In this document: positions 53,471-62,845 of the stretch, piece after piece
How positions within the stretch are numbered: position 1 is the stretch's first letter
Layout: the number at the start of each line of letters is the position of its first letter
DNA from: Fontibacillus phaseoli
GTDB lineage: Bacteria > Bacillota > Bacilli > Paenibacillales > Paenibacillaceae
DNA: 64,000 nucleotides
Assembly: GCF_003337355.1 (NCBI RefSeq)
Contig: NZ_QPJW01000004.1
Coordinates: 269,167-333,166, forward strand
Direction: 5' to 3'
The notes under the pieces: model-generated
Told to the model about the DNA's origin: nothing
Database searches by the model: none
The model's input: only the letters and a program-made list of their open reading frames with translations
Program-made: the position numbers and the translations under genes

Positions 53471-54265
53471 ATGGGAGAAGCTATCGTTGTCACATCCGGT
53501 AAAGGCGGTGTGGGGAAAACGACCACCTCGGCCAATATCGGCACGGCGCTTGCGCTGCTTGGCAAAAAGGTGTGTCTGGTGGATACGGATATCGGACTGC
53601 GGAATCTGGACGTCGTGATGGGTCTCGAAAACCGGATTATTTATGATTTGATCGATGTGGCGGAAGGACGTTGCCGGTTGAATCAGGCTCTTGTCAAGGA
53701 CAAGCGTTTTGACGAGTTATACATGCTGCCCGCGGCGCAAACCAAGGACAAAAACGCGGTGAGTCCGGAGCAGGTCAAGGATATTATACTTGAATTGAAA
53801 AAAGAACATGAATACGTAATTATCGACTGTCCTGCCGGGATCGAGCAAGGGTTCAAAAATGCGATTGCCGGCGCGGATCAAGCCATTGTTGTTACTACGC
53901 CGGAGCATGCCGCAGTGCGGGATGCGGACCGGATCATCGGACTGCTTGAAAGCTCGCATATCGCTTCACCCAAATTGATCGTTAACCGGATTAGGGCAAA
54001 CATGGTTAAGTCCGGCGACATGCTCGATATCGAAGATATACTCCAGGTGCTGAATATCGACCTGATCGGTATCGTACCGGATGACGAGGCCGTGATCAAA
54101 GCTGCTAACTCCGGCGAACCGACGGTGATGAATCCCGAATCGCGGGCGGCTATCGCCTACCGGAACATCGCCCGGAGAATTTTGGGTGACACGGTTCCGC
54201 TGATGCTGCTGGATCAGAAGAAAGGCATGTTCACGCGCTTCAAAAAGTTTTTTGGAATGGGTTGA
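53471..54265 (+). CDS. minD: Septum site-determining ATPase MinD
   Basis: 264 residues. Deviant Walker A KGGVGKTTTSANIGTALALL, Walker A' VDTDIGLRNLDVVMGLENR, Walker B YVIIDCPAGIEQGF. The C-terminus GMFTRFKKFFGMG is the amphipathic membrane-binding helix. It recruits MinC to the membrane. Placed in the mreBCD-minCD cluster as in Bacillus, except that the rodA-like gene follows directly. Confidence 0.98.
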   Translation: MGEAIVVTSGKGGVGKTTTSANIGTALALLGKKVCLVDTDIGLRNLDVVMGLENRIIYDLIDVAEGRCRLNQALVKDKRFDELYMLPAAQTKDKNAVSPEQVKDIILELKKEHEYVIIDCPAGIEQGFKNAIAGADQAIVVTTPEHAAVRDADRIIGLLESSHIASPKLIVNRIRANMVKSGDMLDIEDILQVLNIDLIGIVPDDEAVIKAANSGEPTVMNPESRAAIAYRNIARRILGDTVPLMLLDQKKGMFTRFKKFFGMG

Positions 54266-54271
54266 TTTCTG

Positions 54272-55420
54272 TTGTTTTTTAAACTGAAAAAATTGGACTG
54301 GCCGATGGTGGGCATCCTCGTCGTATTCATGGTGTTCAGCACGCTGCTGGTTCGAAGCGCGATCGCTCCCTATGAAACGCAATTTAAAGCCTACGATTTG
54401 AAGACGCTCGGATTTTATCTTGCCGGATTTATCGTCGTATTTGGTATGTCTCTGGTGGATTACCGGACGCTTTTGAAATACAGCTGGTATATTTACGGGG
54501 GAGGCTGTTTCCTGCTCGTCCTGGTGTTTTTGTTTGCCCCCGAAATTAATGGAGCCCGCAGCTGGTTTATGCTTCCGGGAGGACTACAGTTTCAACCGGC
54601 CGAACTGGTCAAGGTCATCTTGATTCTGACTACGGCTTACTTGCTGGGTCAACGAAACGGACAGCCGCTGCGCTTCCGCCGGGACATTATTCCCATCGCG
54701 GCGGTGACCATGCTTCCGTTTATTTTGGTGCTTATTCAACCCGATCTGGGCAATGCCATTATATACTTGGTCGTACTGGTCGCCATGCTGTGGATCGGAA
54801 ACACGAAATATAGCCATGTGTTGATCGGACTTACCGCCGTCATCGCGGCCCTAATTGCTTTTGTTACCATTTTCAACAGCTACAATGTGCAAATTCACGA
54901 CTATCTGGAACAGCACAAGAAGCTGCACTGGTACCAGCGGATCAATACGTTTATTAATCCGGACCAGGCTTCGAGCGATGACAAGCATCAGTCCAGTTAC
55001 GCCAAAATTGCAATAGGCTCCGGTGGATTGCTCGGAGACGGGTACTTGCAAGGCGAATTAAAAAACAAAAAGTTCGTTCCCTATCCTTATTCCGACTCCA
55101 TATTCGTCGTAGTCGGCGAAGAATTCGGATTTCTCGGCTCCGCTCTGCTGCTGCTCATCTACTTCCTGTTTATTTACAGGATGATTCTTATTGCCTTGCA
55201 CTGCATCGACAAGAGGGGCGCCTACATGATCGTCGGCATTGCCGCGATGTTTTTGTTTCAAATTTTCGAGAATGTCGGGATGATGATCGGATTGATGCCG
55301 ATCACGGGAATTACGCTCCCCTTTATTAGTTATGGCGGGACTTCGCTGCTAATTAATATGCTATGCATCGGACTGGTTTTCAGCATTAAGCTGCATCAGG
55401 AAAAGTATAAGGTAGATTAA
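54272..55420 (+). CDS. rodA: RodA-like SEDS peptidoglycan polymerase
   Basis: 382 residues, about ten membrane helices. SEDS-family features: GARSWFMLPGGLQFQPAELV then KVILIL, LIQPDLGNAIIYLVVLV, PYPYSDSIFVVVGEEFGFLG and MPITGITLPFISYGGTSLLI. Being next to mreBCD and minCD, it fits RodA of the elongasome better than FtsW or SpoVE, but assignment within the family is by context. TTG 54272 is 7 nt after minD. Confidence 0.9.
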   Translation: MFFKLKKLDWPMVGILVVFMVFSTLLVRSAIAPYETQFKAYDLKTLGFYLAGFIVVFGMSLVDYRTLLKYSWYIYGGGCFLLVLVFLFAPEINGARSWFMLPGGLQFQPAELVKVILILTTAYLLGQRNGQPLRFRRDIIPIAAVTMLPFILVLIQPDLGNAIIYLVVLVAMLWIGNTKYSHVLIGLTAVIAALIAFVTIFNSYNVQIHDYLEQHKKLHWYQRINTFINPDQASSDDKHQSSYAKIAIGSGGLLGDGYLQGELKNKKFVPYPYSDSIFVVVGEEFGFLGSALLLLIYFLFIYRMILIALHCIDKRGAYMIVGIAAMFLFQIFENVGMMIGLMPITGITLPFISYGGTSLLINMLCIGLVFSIKLHQEKYKVD

Positions 55421-55422
55421 AT

Positions 55423-55451
55423 AACCGGTGCCGGCGGGCATCGGTTTTTTT
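55423..55451 (+). terminator. Terminator after rodA
   Basis: AACCGGTGCC pairs with GGCATCGGTT (one G-T), followed by TTTTTT. Confidence 0.85.
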
Positions 55452-55571
55452 GTGATCGGTATGTTAATACCTAGGAAGCGCTTCGGGTTCCCTCCGCAAG
55501 AAGCTCGTTCATATTCTGGTCAAGCTCCTCATACATATATAGCACGAGATGTGATCGGGAGGGTGGGGAAC

Positions 55572-56474
55572 ATGGACGTGAAATCGAATGTGCGGAAGCG
55601 GTGCGAAGAAGTAATCAGACAGTTGACCGTAGGGGATTTGGCCCAGAAAGGCCATCCCTCTGATTTTGATGGAATGCCTGCCGGAAAGGGAGAAGGAAAT
55701 ATCGGCCGGGCAGGCAAGCCCATGTCAAAGCCCCTCTTTCCGGCCGATGCGGATGAGCCGGATCCGGAACTGCTCTGGAAACGGGGACAGGGCCGTTGGA
55801 ATGGTATGGATGTGACGGGCAACGGGGAGGACGGATTTTCCGGCGGAAGCCAGAGGTCATTTTGGACGATGCTGTTTATACGAACGGTGATCAGTACTCT
55901 TTTATTCGCCGCCTTATGGGGAGTTGAAAAGTATGAGCCCGCCTGGTCGGTTCCCGTCCGTGCGTTTGTGGCTCAGTCGCTTACAAAGGAAATGGATTTC
56001 AGTGCGGCCGAAGCCTGGTATGAAGAAACCTTTGGAGGACCGCCTTCCTTTATTCCGATATTTAAGCATCATGAAGAGAAAGGGCTAAGAGTCGGATCGG
56101 GTAATGGGTTTACGCTTCCGATCAGCGGTAGGCTTGCTGCGCCGTTTGCCCTTAATCTCAAAGGGGTAGAAATTATCCCCGCTGGAGATTCGGACCGCGG
56201 CGAACAGGTTAAAAGCGTAGAAACGGGACGTGTGTTGAGCATTGCCAACGATGCTTTCACGGGGAGGACCGTCATCGTCCAACATGCAGGTGGGTATACG
56301 TCGGTGTACGGTCATTTAGACCAATTGTCGGTAATGAAAGGGGATTGGGTGGAAGGCGGAGATCTTATCGGGAGTCTTTCGGCCCCAGGAGAATCCGCTC
56401 AGCCTACTTTGTATTTTGCCTTGAAAAAAGATGATCGGTATATCGATCCCGCGGATGTGATACCGTTTGATTAA
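55572..56474 (+). CDS. spoIVFA: SpoIVFA-like protein, degenerate M23 peptidase fold
   Basis: 300 residues. A cytoplasmic N-terminus (about 1-95), one membrane helix (MLFIRTVISTLLFAALWGV, about 99-117) and an extracytoplasmic LytM/M23-like domain (about 175-300): GRTVIVQHAGGYTSVYGHLD, QPTLYFALKKDDRYIDPADV. Metal-binding HxxxD and final HxH motifs are missing (LYFAL in place of the HLH), as expected for SpoIVFA, which regulates SpoIVFB by binding. ATG 55572 has GGGAGGGTGGGG upstream; the 48-residue upstream extension to 55428 overlaps a terminator. The stop overlaps spoIVFB. Confidence 0.9.
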   Translation: MDVKSNVRKRCEEVIRQLTVGDLAQKGHPSDFDGMPAGKGEGNIGRAGKPMSKPLFPADADEPDPELLWKRGQGRWNGMDVTGNGEDGFSGGSQRSFWTMLFIRTVISTLLFAALWGVEKYEPAWSVPVRAFVAQSLTKEMDFSAAEAWYEETFGGPPSFIPIFKHHEEKGLRVGSGNGFTLPISGRLAAPFALNLKGVEIIPAGDSDRGEQVKSVETGRVLSIANDAFTGRTVIVQHAGGYTSVYGHLDQLSVMKGDWVEGGDLIGSLSAPGESAQPTLYFALKKDDRYIDPADVIPFD

Positions 56475-57324
56475 ATGGAGCGGCATGAGTATCTCCTTCC
56501 ATCCTTTATTTGTCCTGATTATGCTCGCTTCGGTTTTTACCGGCCATTTTTTGGAACTGCTTGCCTTGTTTGCGATCGTCTTCGTGCATGAGCTCGGTCA
56601 TGTTGCCTGTGCACGCCTGTTCGGCATTACCGTACTGTCCGTTCAAATGCTTCCGTTTGGGGGCGTTGCGGTAATGGAAGATACCGGACACTTAACCGCC
56701 GGCCGGGAAGTTGCCATCGCTTTGGCCGGCCCGGCGCAAAATCTGCTGTTGATCGGAATATCCTGGCTACTTTATGCCGCGGGCATTTGGGAGGGGCCCT
56801 TTTTTTCATATTTTGTACAGAGCAATTTGCTTATTGCCTTGTTCAACTTGCTGCCGATCCTGCCGCTAGACGGAGGGAAGGTCTGTCAGGCTTTATGTAG
56901 CATCGGACTTCCTTTTCATACCACACTGGTTTGGTCGCTAAGGATTAGCCTCTTATTTAGCCTGCTTGTGATTCTGTATTCTCTGGTTCCGCTGTTGCTG
57001 GGATACGGAGCTTTGCAACTCAATTTGCTGCTGGTCGGGGCATTTTTGTTCTATTCCAACCTTACGGATTACAGGAATATTCCATATCGGTTTTTGCGTT
57101 TTCTGGTTAATCGCGAACATACCTTTACCCGCCATCTTATGACCGGATGTTTGGCTCAGCCGATTGTAGCCGACAAAATGAAACCTTTGGATGGTCTTTT
57201 GCGTCTCTTTAAGAGGGAAAAGTATCATTTCATTTATATTATGAACGCTCAAGGGAATATTGTAGCTGTGGTGCCCGAGCAGAGGGTGATTTCCTCTTAT
57301 TTGCGGGGGGACCCCGGCGCTTGA
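56467..57324 (+). CDS. spoIVFB: SpoIVFB-like intramembrane metalloprotease (site-2 protease)
   Basis: 285 residues. The zinc motif HExxH is in VHELGHVACARLFG and the second ligand is in LPILPLDGGKVCQAL. About six membrane helices, then a C-terminal CBS-like extension. It cleaves pro-sigma-K in the mother cell under SpoIVFA control. TTG 56467 overlaps the spoIVFA stop region by 8 nt; a later in-frame ATG is at 56485. Confidence 0.95.
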   Translation: MIKWSGMSISFHPLFVLIMLASVFTGHFLELLALFAIVFVHELGHVACARLFGITVLSVQMLPFGGVAVMEDTGHLTAGREVAIALAGPAQNLLLIGISWLLYAAGIWEGPFFSYFVQSNLLIALFNLLPILPLDGGKVCQALCSIGLPFHTTLVWSLRISLLFSLLVILYSLVPLLLGYGALQLNLLLVGAFLFYSNLTDYRNIPYRFLRFLVNREHTFTRHLMTGCLAQPIVADKMKPLDGLLRLFKREKYHFIYIMNAQGNIVAVVPEQRVISSYLRGDPGA

Positions 57325-57390
57325 ATTTCCGAAGCCATGGTATAATGGAGAAAATAGTTTGGATAGATCGTATGAGTGAGGGTGAGATCA

Positions 57391-58572
57391 ATGAAACAGT
57401 TGATTGTTCACTGCGGCCCTGATTCCACCCAGATGGCGCTGCTGGAAGAAGACAAGTTGGTGGAGTATGCAGCCGAGCGTTCTCAAAAAAGAGGACTTGT
57501 TGGCAGTTTTTTTAAAGGAAAAGTAATGAATGTAATTCCCGGGATGCAAGCTGCTTTTGTCGATATCGGCCAAAAGAAAAATGCATTTCTCTATATTGAT
57601 GATTTGCTTCACCCGCATTTGGAGATGCAGCCAAAACAAAAGCCTTCCATTTCGGATTTGCTTAAGCCGGGCCAGGAACTGATATTGCAAGTGGTGAAGG
57701 AAGCGATGGGCAACAAGGGCGCAAGGGTAACGACGCATTTTTCACTTCCAGGGCGGTGGCTCGTATATATGCCGTCGGCCGGTTATGTGGCCGTATCCAA
57801 AAAGATTCGACGCGAGGAAGAGCGCCAGCGGTTAAAAGAGATAGGCGAAGAACTGCGGACGCCTGAAGAAGGACTCATCCTCCGCACGATTGCCGAACAC
57901 GAGGAGAAGGAAGCGGTCGCGGAAGATCTGTTGCAGTTAAGGCGGCAGTGGGAGAGTATTTTGGACAAAGGCGCTTCGGCTTCCGCTCCTTTTACCCTAC
58001 ACCAGGATCTCAGCATGGTGCAGCGTTTGATGCGGGATGTCTACAGTCCGGAGACGGACGAACTGATCATGGACTGTCCGGAGCAAGCCGGCGAAGCCGC
58101 GTCTTTTTTGAAAACGATGCTGCAAGGAAAAAGTCCGGAAATTCGGATTTACGGAGGGGATACCCCATTGTTCGATTATTTGGGAATCCGGCAGCAACTG
58201 GATAGAGCCTTCCAACGCAAGCTATGGCTACCGGAAGGCGGGTATCTCGTATGGGACACCACGGAAGCTCTGACGGTCATCGATGTGAATACGGGGAAAT
58301 TCACCGGGGGGGAAAACTTGGAGGACACCGTATTCAGGACGAATCTGGAAGCGGCCCGGGAGATAGCCCGGCTTGTGCGACTTCGGGATACCGGGGGAAT
58401 TATTATCGTTGATTTTATCGATATGAGCAGTGAAGATCATCGTGCAGCGGTGTTGGACATGCTTGAGAACTACTTGACAGGGGATCGAACGCAACATCAT
58501 ATTCTAGGATGGACTAAACTGGGACTGCTTGAAATGACGCGGAAAAGAATGAGAGAGCAAACTGTCTATTAA
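57391..58572 (+). CDS. Ribonuclease E/G family endoribonuclease
   Basis: 393 residues. The N-terminal S1-like domain starts with FKGKVMNVIPGMQAAFVDIG; the catalytic domain has the two magnesium-binding Asp motifs ALTVIDVNTGKFTGG and IIIVDFIDMSSEDHR; ILGWTKLGLLEMTRKRMRE follows. The chain ends about there, without the CPxCxG zinc link and the small domain found in E. coli RNase E and G. ATG 57391 follows GAGGGTGAG. It lies directly before the L21 leader, so it may be cotranscribed with rplU. Bacillus subtilis lacks this enzyme but other Bacillales have it. Confidence 0.92.
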   Translation: MKQLIVHCGPDSTQMALLEEDKLVEYAAERSQKRGLVGSFFKGKVMNVIPGMQAAFVDIGQKKNAFLYIDDLLHPHLEMQPKQKPSISDLLKPGQELILQVVKEAMGNKGARVTTHFSLPGRWLVYMPSAGYVAVSKKIRREEERQRLKEIGEELRTPEEGLILRTIAEHEEKEAVAEDLLQLRRQWESILDKGASASAPFTLHQDLSMVQRLMRDVYSPETDELIMDCPEQAGEAASFLKTMLQGKSPEIRIYGGDTPLFDYLGIRQQLDRAFQRKLWLPEGGYLVWDTTEALTVIDVNTGKFTGGENLEDTVFRTNLEAAREIARLVRLRDTGGIIIVDFIDMSSEDHRAAVLDMLENYLTGDRTQHHILGWTKLGLLEMTRKRMREQTVY

Positions 58573-58639
58573 GTAATTATTGATTTCTTTATAAACCCAT
58601 GGTAGTATATTAGGGTATGTGTTATGAGTTAGTCTTGTA

Positions 58640-58736
58640 CACATGCTGTAACCGCTCCGATCGGGTTGGAAAGTCCGTCTGTTCTTAGGGACGACGGCAC
58701 CTGAATCAGGCGAGTCTGAGACATGAGGAGGTGCAA
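58640..58736 (+). promoter_or_regulatory. L21 ribosomal-protein leader
   Basis: A hairpin-rich leader before rplU: ATGCTGTAACCGCTCCGATC, GGGTTGGAAAGTCCGTCTGT and AGGGACGACGGCACC suggest several stems. Position and sequence match the L21 leader found in Firmicutes, by which L21 represses its operon. Confidence 0.75.
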
Positions 58737-58741
58737 GCAAA

Positions 58742-59053
58742 ATGTACGCAATTATCGAAACCGGCGGTAAACAATACCGTGTTCAAGAAGGCGATGTTCT
58801 TTACATCGAGAAATTGAACGCTGAGGATGGCGCTAGTGTGACGTTCGACCGCGTGTTGGCAGTGTCGAAAGGTGAAGGTTTGGTAACGGGCGCTCCATTG
58901 GTATCCGGCGCAAGTGTAACGGCGAAAGTCGAAAAACACGGCAAGGGCCAAAAAGTGATCGTATACAAATACAAGCCTAAGAAGAACTACCACAAAAAAC
59001 AAGGTCATCGTCAACCTTACACGAAAGTGACCATCGAGAAAATTCAAGCGTAA
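58742..59053 (+). CDS. rplU: 50S ribosomal protein L21
   Basis: 103 residues. Typical start [20 protein letters not shown] and the basic [19 protein letters not shown]. First gene of the rplU-prp-rpmA operon. GAGGAGGTGCAAGCAAA precedes the ATG; autoregulated by the leader before it. Confidence 0.98.
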   Translation: MYAIIETGGKQYRVQEGDVLYIEKLNAEDGASVTFDRVLAVSKGEGLVTGAPLVSGASVTAKVEKHGKGQKVIVYKYKPKKNYHKKQGHRQPYTKVTIEKIQA

Positions 59054-59066
59054 GAAGGTGCGGTAG

Positions 59067-59399
59067 ATGATTATCGTCTCCATTTTGCGCAACAGGGATA
59101 ACGACATTGCAGGATTTGAAGTGTCAGGTCATGCTGGCTACGCCAAATCAGGACAGGATATTGTATGTGCCGGTGTATCAGCCGTTACCGTAGGTACGGT
59201 GAATTCCATTGAGGCGCTTACGGGAACCGTGATGGATGCCGAGATGAAAAACGGCTTTCTGAACGCGAATCTTCCCGGTTATGTTCATCCGGAAGCGGCA
59301 AGTCAGGTACAACTGCTGCTTTCATCCATGGTCGTTATGCTTCAGAGTATCGAAGGCTCATACGGAAAGTATATTCAAATAAAAGACGTGAATATTTGA
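59067..59399 (+). CDS. prp: Ribosomal-processing cysteine protease Prp
   Basis: 110 residues. Catalytic His22 and Cys34 are in [20 protein letters not shown]. It removes the N-terminal extension of L27. The gene (ysxB) lies between rplU and rpmA in Bacillus, as here, 14 nt after rplU and 20 nt before rpmA. Confidence 0.96.
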   Translation: MIIVSILRNRDNDIAGFEVSGHAGYAKSGQDIVCAGVSAVTVGTVNSIEALTGTVMDAEMKNGFLNANLPGYVHPEAASQVQLLLSSMVVMLQSIEGSYGKYIQIKDVNI

Positions 59400-59418
59400 A
59401 GAAGGAGGTAGATGGACA

Positions 59419-59730
59419 ATGTTGAAATTGGATCTTCAGTTGTTCGCTTCGAAAAAGGGCGTAGGCTCCACGAAAAACGGACGCGACAGCATCGCGAAAC
59501 GTCTCGGCGTTAAACGTGCTGACGGTCAAACGGTTACCGGCGGAAGCATTCTCGTGCGTCAACGCGGCACGAAAATTCATCCGGGTACGAACGTGGGAAT
59601 TGGTAAGGACGACACACTGTTTGCAAAAGTGGACGGCGTCGTGAAATTCGAACGTTGGGGTCGCGACCGTAAAAAAGTGAGCGTCTACCCAGTGGAAACC
59701 GCTCCTGTAGCGGCTGCAGTGGAAGCTTAA
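59419..59730 (+). CDS. rpmA: 50S ribosomal protein L27, with Prp-cleavable N-terminal extension
   Basis: 103 residues. Starts [20 protein letters not shown]; the Firmicute extension is cleaved after LFA, just before SKKG, by Prp encoded upstream. The mature protein is the normal L27 contacting the peptidyl-transfer centre. GAAGGAGG precedes the ATG. Confidence 0.98.
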   Translation: MLKLDLQLFASKKGVGSTKNGRDSIAKRLGVKRADGQTVTGGSILVRQRGTKIHPGTNVGIGKDDTLFAKVDGVVKFERWGRDRKKVSVYPVETAPVAAAVEA

Positions 59731-59759
59731 GAGCTTCGCTCGGTTAGCATAGCTTTATA

Positions 59760-59793
59760 AAGCCCCCGGCATGTGAATGCCGGGGGCTTTTTT
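59760..59793 (+). terminator. Terminator after rpmA
   Basis: AAGCCCCCGGCA pairs with TGCCGGGGGCTT around TGTGAA, followed by TTTT. Confidence 0.96.
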
Positions 59794-59874
59794 GATGATA
59801 GCGGCGTAATAAGGCAGCAGGAACAGCTTACGACCGCCGATTTTTTTTCCTGAGTGAAGCAGAAAGTATACATT

Positions 59875-59904
59875 TTGGAACGTTATTTGGACAAGGTTTA
59901 TGAT
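59875..59904 (+). promoter_or_regulatory. Promoter of spo0B
   Basis: TTGGAA (59875-59880), 18-bp spacer, TATGAT (59899-59904). It lies downstream of an in-frame GTG at 59854, which favours the start at ATG 59968. Confidence 0.55.
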
Positions 59905-59967
59905 ATACTGGGTATTGATGTCAGGGTGGAAACTTCGCCCAATCTGTTTAGAGGAACGGGGAAACTC

Positions 59968-60711
59968 ATGAAACATCGGTTTACGGCGCCGGCGATCGTG
60001 GCGACGCTATCCATTGCTTGTCTGGTCCTTATGTATTTCTTTCATTCACCGGCGGCTTTTATATTTATCGGTCTGTGCCTGCTGTCTGTGTTTTATATGT
60101 ATGTAAGGTATGTAAAGGGACAAGCGGAAAAAGAGCGGAAACAATTGCTTGAATCCGTACAAAGGACGGCTGCGGCGACCCTTGGTCATCATCGGCATGA
60201 TTGGATGAACGATCTGCAGATTTTATACGGATATATTCAGTTAGGCAAATATGATAAACTGGCGGGCTGTGTGGAAAGAATAAAAGAACGCATGGCAGCG
60301 GACAGTAAAATTTCCAGACTGGGCATTCCGTCACTTGTCTTTTATTTGCACTCGTTCCGTGAATTAAACAGTTCGGTTCAACTTGAGGTATGCATTCAGG
60401 AAGACTTGCAACTCGGAGACCTGCTTACGGCAGAGGATGCGGAACAATTCACGGAGGCGGTTATTGCGACAATTAGAGCTTATCAGTTTACGGGACGATC
60501 CTCCTGGGGAGAAGTACTGCAGCTTAATCTGTCGATTTGTCGGGAAGGCGGCGAGGTACTGGCCGTGTTTGAACGGCAAGATAACGTTTCCGACAACGTA
60601 GAGATATTGAAACGGCACCTGGATGAATGGAATTCCGGCAAAAGAGTGCTGGCGGAGCAAATAGGTTCGAAGCGCGAATCCTTAAGGCTTCGGGTAGCCT
60701 GCGCAAACTAG
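59968..60711 (+). CDS. spo0B: Spo0B-like sporulation phosphotransferase with N-terminal membrane segments
   Basis: 247 residues. Two predicted membrane helices (about 8-26 and 29-47) precede a helical histidine-phosphotransferase domain with His77 in GHHRHDWMNDLQILYGYIQL, the counterpart of the phosphorylated His in RHDWMN of Bacillus Spo0B. It passes phosphate from Spo0F to Spo0A. Bacillus Spo0B has 192 residues and no membrane segment, so this form would be membrane-anchored. The rpmA-spo0B-obg order is as in Bacillus. GTG 59854 would add 38 residues. Confidence 0.9.
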   Translation: MKHRFTAPAIVATLSIACLVLMYFFHSPAAFIFIGLCLLSVFYMYVRYVKGQAEKERKQLLESVQRTAAATLGHHRHDWMNDLQILYGYIQLGKYDKLAGCVERIKERMAADSKISRLGIPSLVFYLHSFRELNSSVQLEVCIQEDLQLGDLLTAEDAEQFTEAVIATIRAYQFTGRSSWGEVLQLNLSICREGGEVLAVFERQDNVSDNVEILKRHLDEWNSGKRVLAEQIGSKRESLRLRVACAN

Positions 60712-60725
60712 AATGAGGTGAATGC

Positions 60726-62039
60726 ATGTTTGTAGATAAAGCGAAGATTTATGTTAAGGGCGGCGACGGCGGCGATGGAATCGTGTCGTTCCGGAGGGAG
60801 AAATACGTACCGGAAGGAGGTCCTGCCGGCGGCGACGGCGGCAAGGGAGGAGATGTCATTTTCCGGGTTGACGAGGGTCTCAGAACGTTGATGGATTTTC
60901 GCTACCAGCGCCATTTCAAGGCGCAGCGCGGTGAGAAAGGACGGAATAAGAGCCAGCACGGGGCCAATGCGGAAAGTATGGTCGTTCGCATTCCTCCGGG
61001 AACCGTGATCATCAACGATGACACGCAGGAAGTGCTGGCGGATATGACTCATCATGGCCAGCAAATCGTTGTTGCGAGGGGCGGCCGCGGGGGCCGCGGG
61101 AATATCCGCTTTGCCACGCCGAATAATCCGGCTCCGGAACTGGCTGAGCACGGCGAAGAAGGCCAGGAACGTTGGATTGTACTCGAACTGAAAGTAATGG
61201 CCGATGTTGGACTCGTCGGCTTCCCGAGCGTCGGCAAATCGACTTTGCTTTCCGTAGTATCGGCAGCGAAGCCGAAGATCGGAGCATACCATTTTACCAC
61301 GATAACGCCAAATCTCGGGGTTGTAGATGTTAGCGAAGGCCGAAGCTTCGTAATGGCCGATCTTCCGGGACTTATTGAAGGAGCCCATGAAGGCGTCGGA
61401 TTGGGACATGAATTTTTGCGCCATGTGGAACGGACCCGGGTGATCATCCATGTCGTCGATATGTCCGGATCGGAAGGACGCGATCCGTTTGACGATTGGA
61501 TGAAAATCAATGATGAACTCAAGTTGTATAATGCGGAACTGGAGAACCGGCCGCAAATCGTAGCCGCTAATAAAATGGACATGCCCGAATCGCAGGAGAA
61601 TTTGGAGAAATTCCGGGAGCAGGTCAAAGAAGTCCGCCCGGACCTCGAAATTTTGCCGATTTCTTCGTTGACCCGTCAAGGCGTTCAGGACCTTCTTTAC
61701 CGGGCCGCCGACTTGCTGGACCAACTACCTGAGGCTCCGGCGATCGAAGAAGTCCAAGAACTGGATGAACGAAAGATTTACAAGCTGGAAAAGAGTGATG
61801 ACGACAGCTTTACGATCCGCAGAGAAAACGAAACCTTCATTGTCGAGAGCGTCAAGATCGAGCGCATGATGAAGCGGATGCAGTTGAATACCCATGATGC
61901 CATCTTGAAATTGGCCCGCACGCTTCGCCATATGGGCGTGGATGAGGAATTGCGGAACCGCGGCGCTAAAGACGGAACCTTGGTTCGGATCGGCGATTTC
62001 GAATTCGAGTTCGTCGAAGGCAGCAGCTACTACTACTAA
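60726..62039 (+). CDS. obg: GTPase Obg/CgtA
   Basis: 437 residues. The glycine-rich Obg fold (about 1-158, [19 protein letters not shown]), GTPase domain with G1 [21 protein letters not shown]3 [17 protein letters not shown]4 AANKMDMPE, and the C-terminal OCT domain. It acts in 50S maturation and in the stress and sporulation response. GAATGAGGTGAATGC precedes the ATG. An imperfect hairpin follows (62055-62094). Confidence 0.98.
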   Translation: MFVDKAKIYVKGGDGGDGIVSFRREKYVPEGGPAGGDGGKGGDVIFRVDEGLRTLMDFRYQRHFKAQRGEKGRNKSQHGANAESMVVRIPPGTVIINDDTQEVLADMTHHGQQIVVARGGRGGRGNIRFATPNNPAPELAEHGEEGQERWIVLELKVMADVGLVGFPSVGKSTLLSVVSAAKPKIGAYHFTTITPNLGVVDVSEGRSFVMADLPGLIEGAHEGVGLGHEFLRHVERTRVIIHVVDMSGSEGRDPFDDWMKINDELKLYNAELENRPQIVAANKMDMPESQENLEKFREQVKEVRPDLEILPISSLTRQGVQDLLYRAADLLDQLPEAPAIEEVQELDERKIYKLEKSDDDSFTIRRENETFIVESVKIERMMKRMQLNTHDAILKLARTLRHMGVDEELRNRGAKDGTLVRIGDFEFEFVEGSSYYY

Positions 62040-62054
62040 ACCGATAAACATGAC

Positions 62055-62094
62055 GAAACGGGTACCATCCTGAAGAGGATGCTGTAGCCGTTTC
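62055..62094 (+). terminator. Hairpin after obg, T-tract lacking
   Basis: GAAACGG/CCGTTTC with inner CATCCT/AGGATG. No T-run follows, so it may be a stabiliser more than a terminator. Confidence 0.45.
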
Positions 62095-62254
62095 TGCCTA
62101 TTTCGGCCTCGAAAAACCTTCATTGTCAGGCATCTCCTCGATCCTTTGCTGAAAGTTCCGCACTTTATATTCACAAATGTGGATTGCCTCCATAGAAGGT
62201 TTCCGTTATAATGTCCACTATAGAAAAACAAAAGTCTCTAAGGAGAGGACGTTT

Positions 62255-62692
62255 GTGAAAGAACGCTATTATTTAATCCGTGAGGATATTTTGCCGGAAG
62301 CGGTCATTAAGACATTGCAGGTCAAGCAGCTTCTTGCGGCGGGCGATGTGAAAACCGTCCATGAGGCGGTGGCGCAAGTGGGTTTGAGCCGCAGTGCCTT
62401 TTATAAATACAAAGACGGCATTCATCTTCTGAATCAAATGGAACGGGAAAGCATAGTGACCATATCGTTCGATCTGGAGCATCGTTCCGGCATTCTATCC
62501 AAAGTATTGTCGTTGATCGCCGGATCGGGAGGCAATGTTCTGACGATCAATCAGAGTATTCCGCTCCAGGGAAGAGCCAATGTGGTTATTTCCGTGGAAA
62601 CTTCCCGGCTTACGGAAGAACTCGATGCCTTGATGGAGCTGCTTCATACCACCCCCGGCGTCAGAAAAACGCAGATCGTCGGGCAGGGATAA
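62255..62692 (+). CDS. pheB: ACT-domain protein PheB
   Basis: 145 residues. The C-terminal ACT domain (about 70-145) reads SIVTISFDLEHRSGILSKVL, GGNVLTINQSIPLQGRANVV; the N-terminal part resembles a helix-turn-helix (AVAQVGLSRSAFYKYKDGIH). GTG 62255 has AAGGAGAGG upstream. In Bacillus pheB follows obg. Its biochemical activity is not defined; no chorismate mutase domain is seen. Confidence 0.93.
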   Translation: MKERYYLIREDILPEAVIKTLQVKQLLAAGDVKTVHEAVAQVGLSRSAFYKYKDGIHLLNQMERESIVTISFDLEHRSGILSKVLSLIAGSGGNVLTINQSIPLQGRANVVISVETSRLTEELDALMELLHTTPGVRKTQIVGQG

Positions 62693-62845
62693 GTCTTTTT
62701 GAGTAGCAGAAACGAAAAAAGTTCAAGTAAAGAGGCTGGGGATTCTTTGGGAGTGCGCTGCCATTCGTTTACGGAGTAGACACGGCAGGCGACGGACAAC
62801 AAATCGCCAGCTACAGAAATAAATGAAAAACGGAGGGGTCGTAAA

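Noticed and set aside
55428..55571. N-terminal extension of SpoIVFA
   Set aside because: It begins within the rodA terminator region, and the better ribosome site is at ATG 55572.
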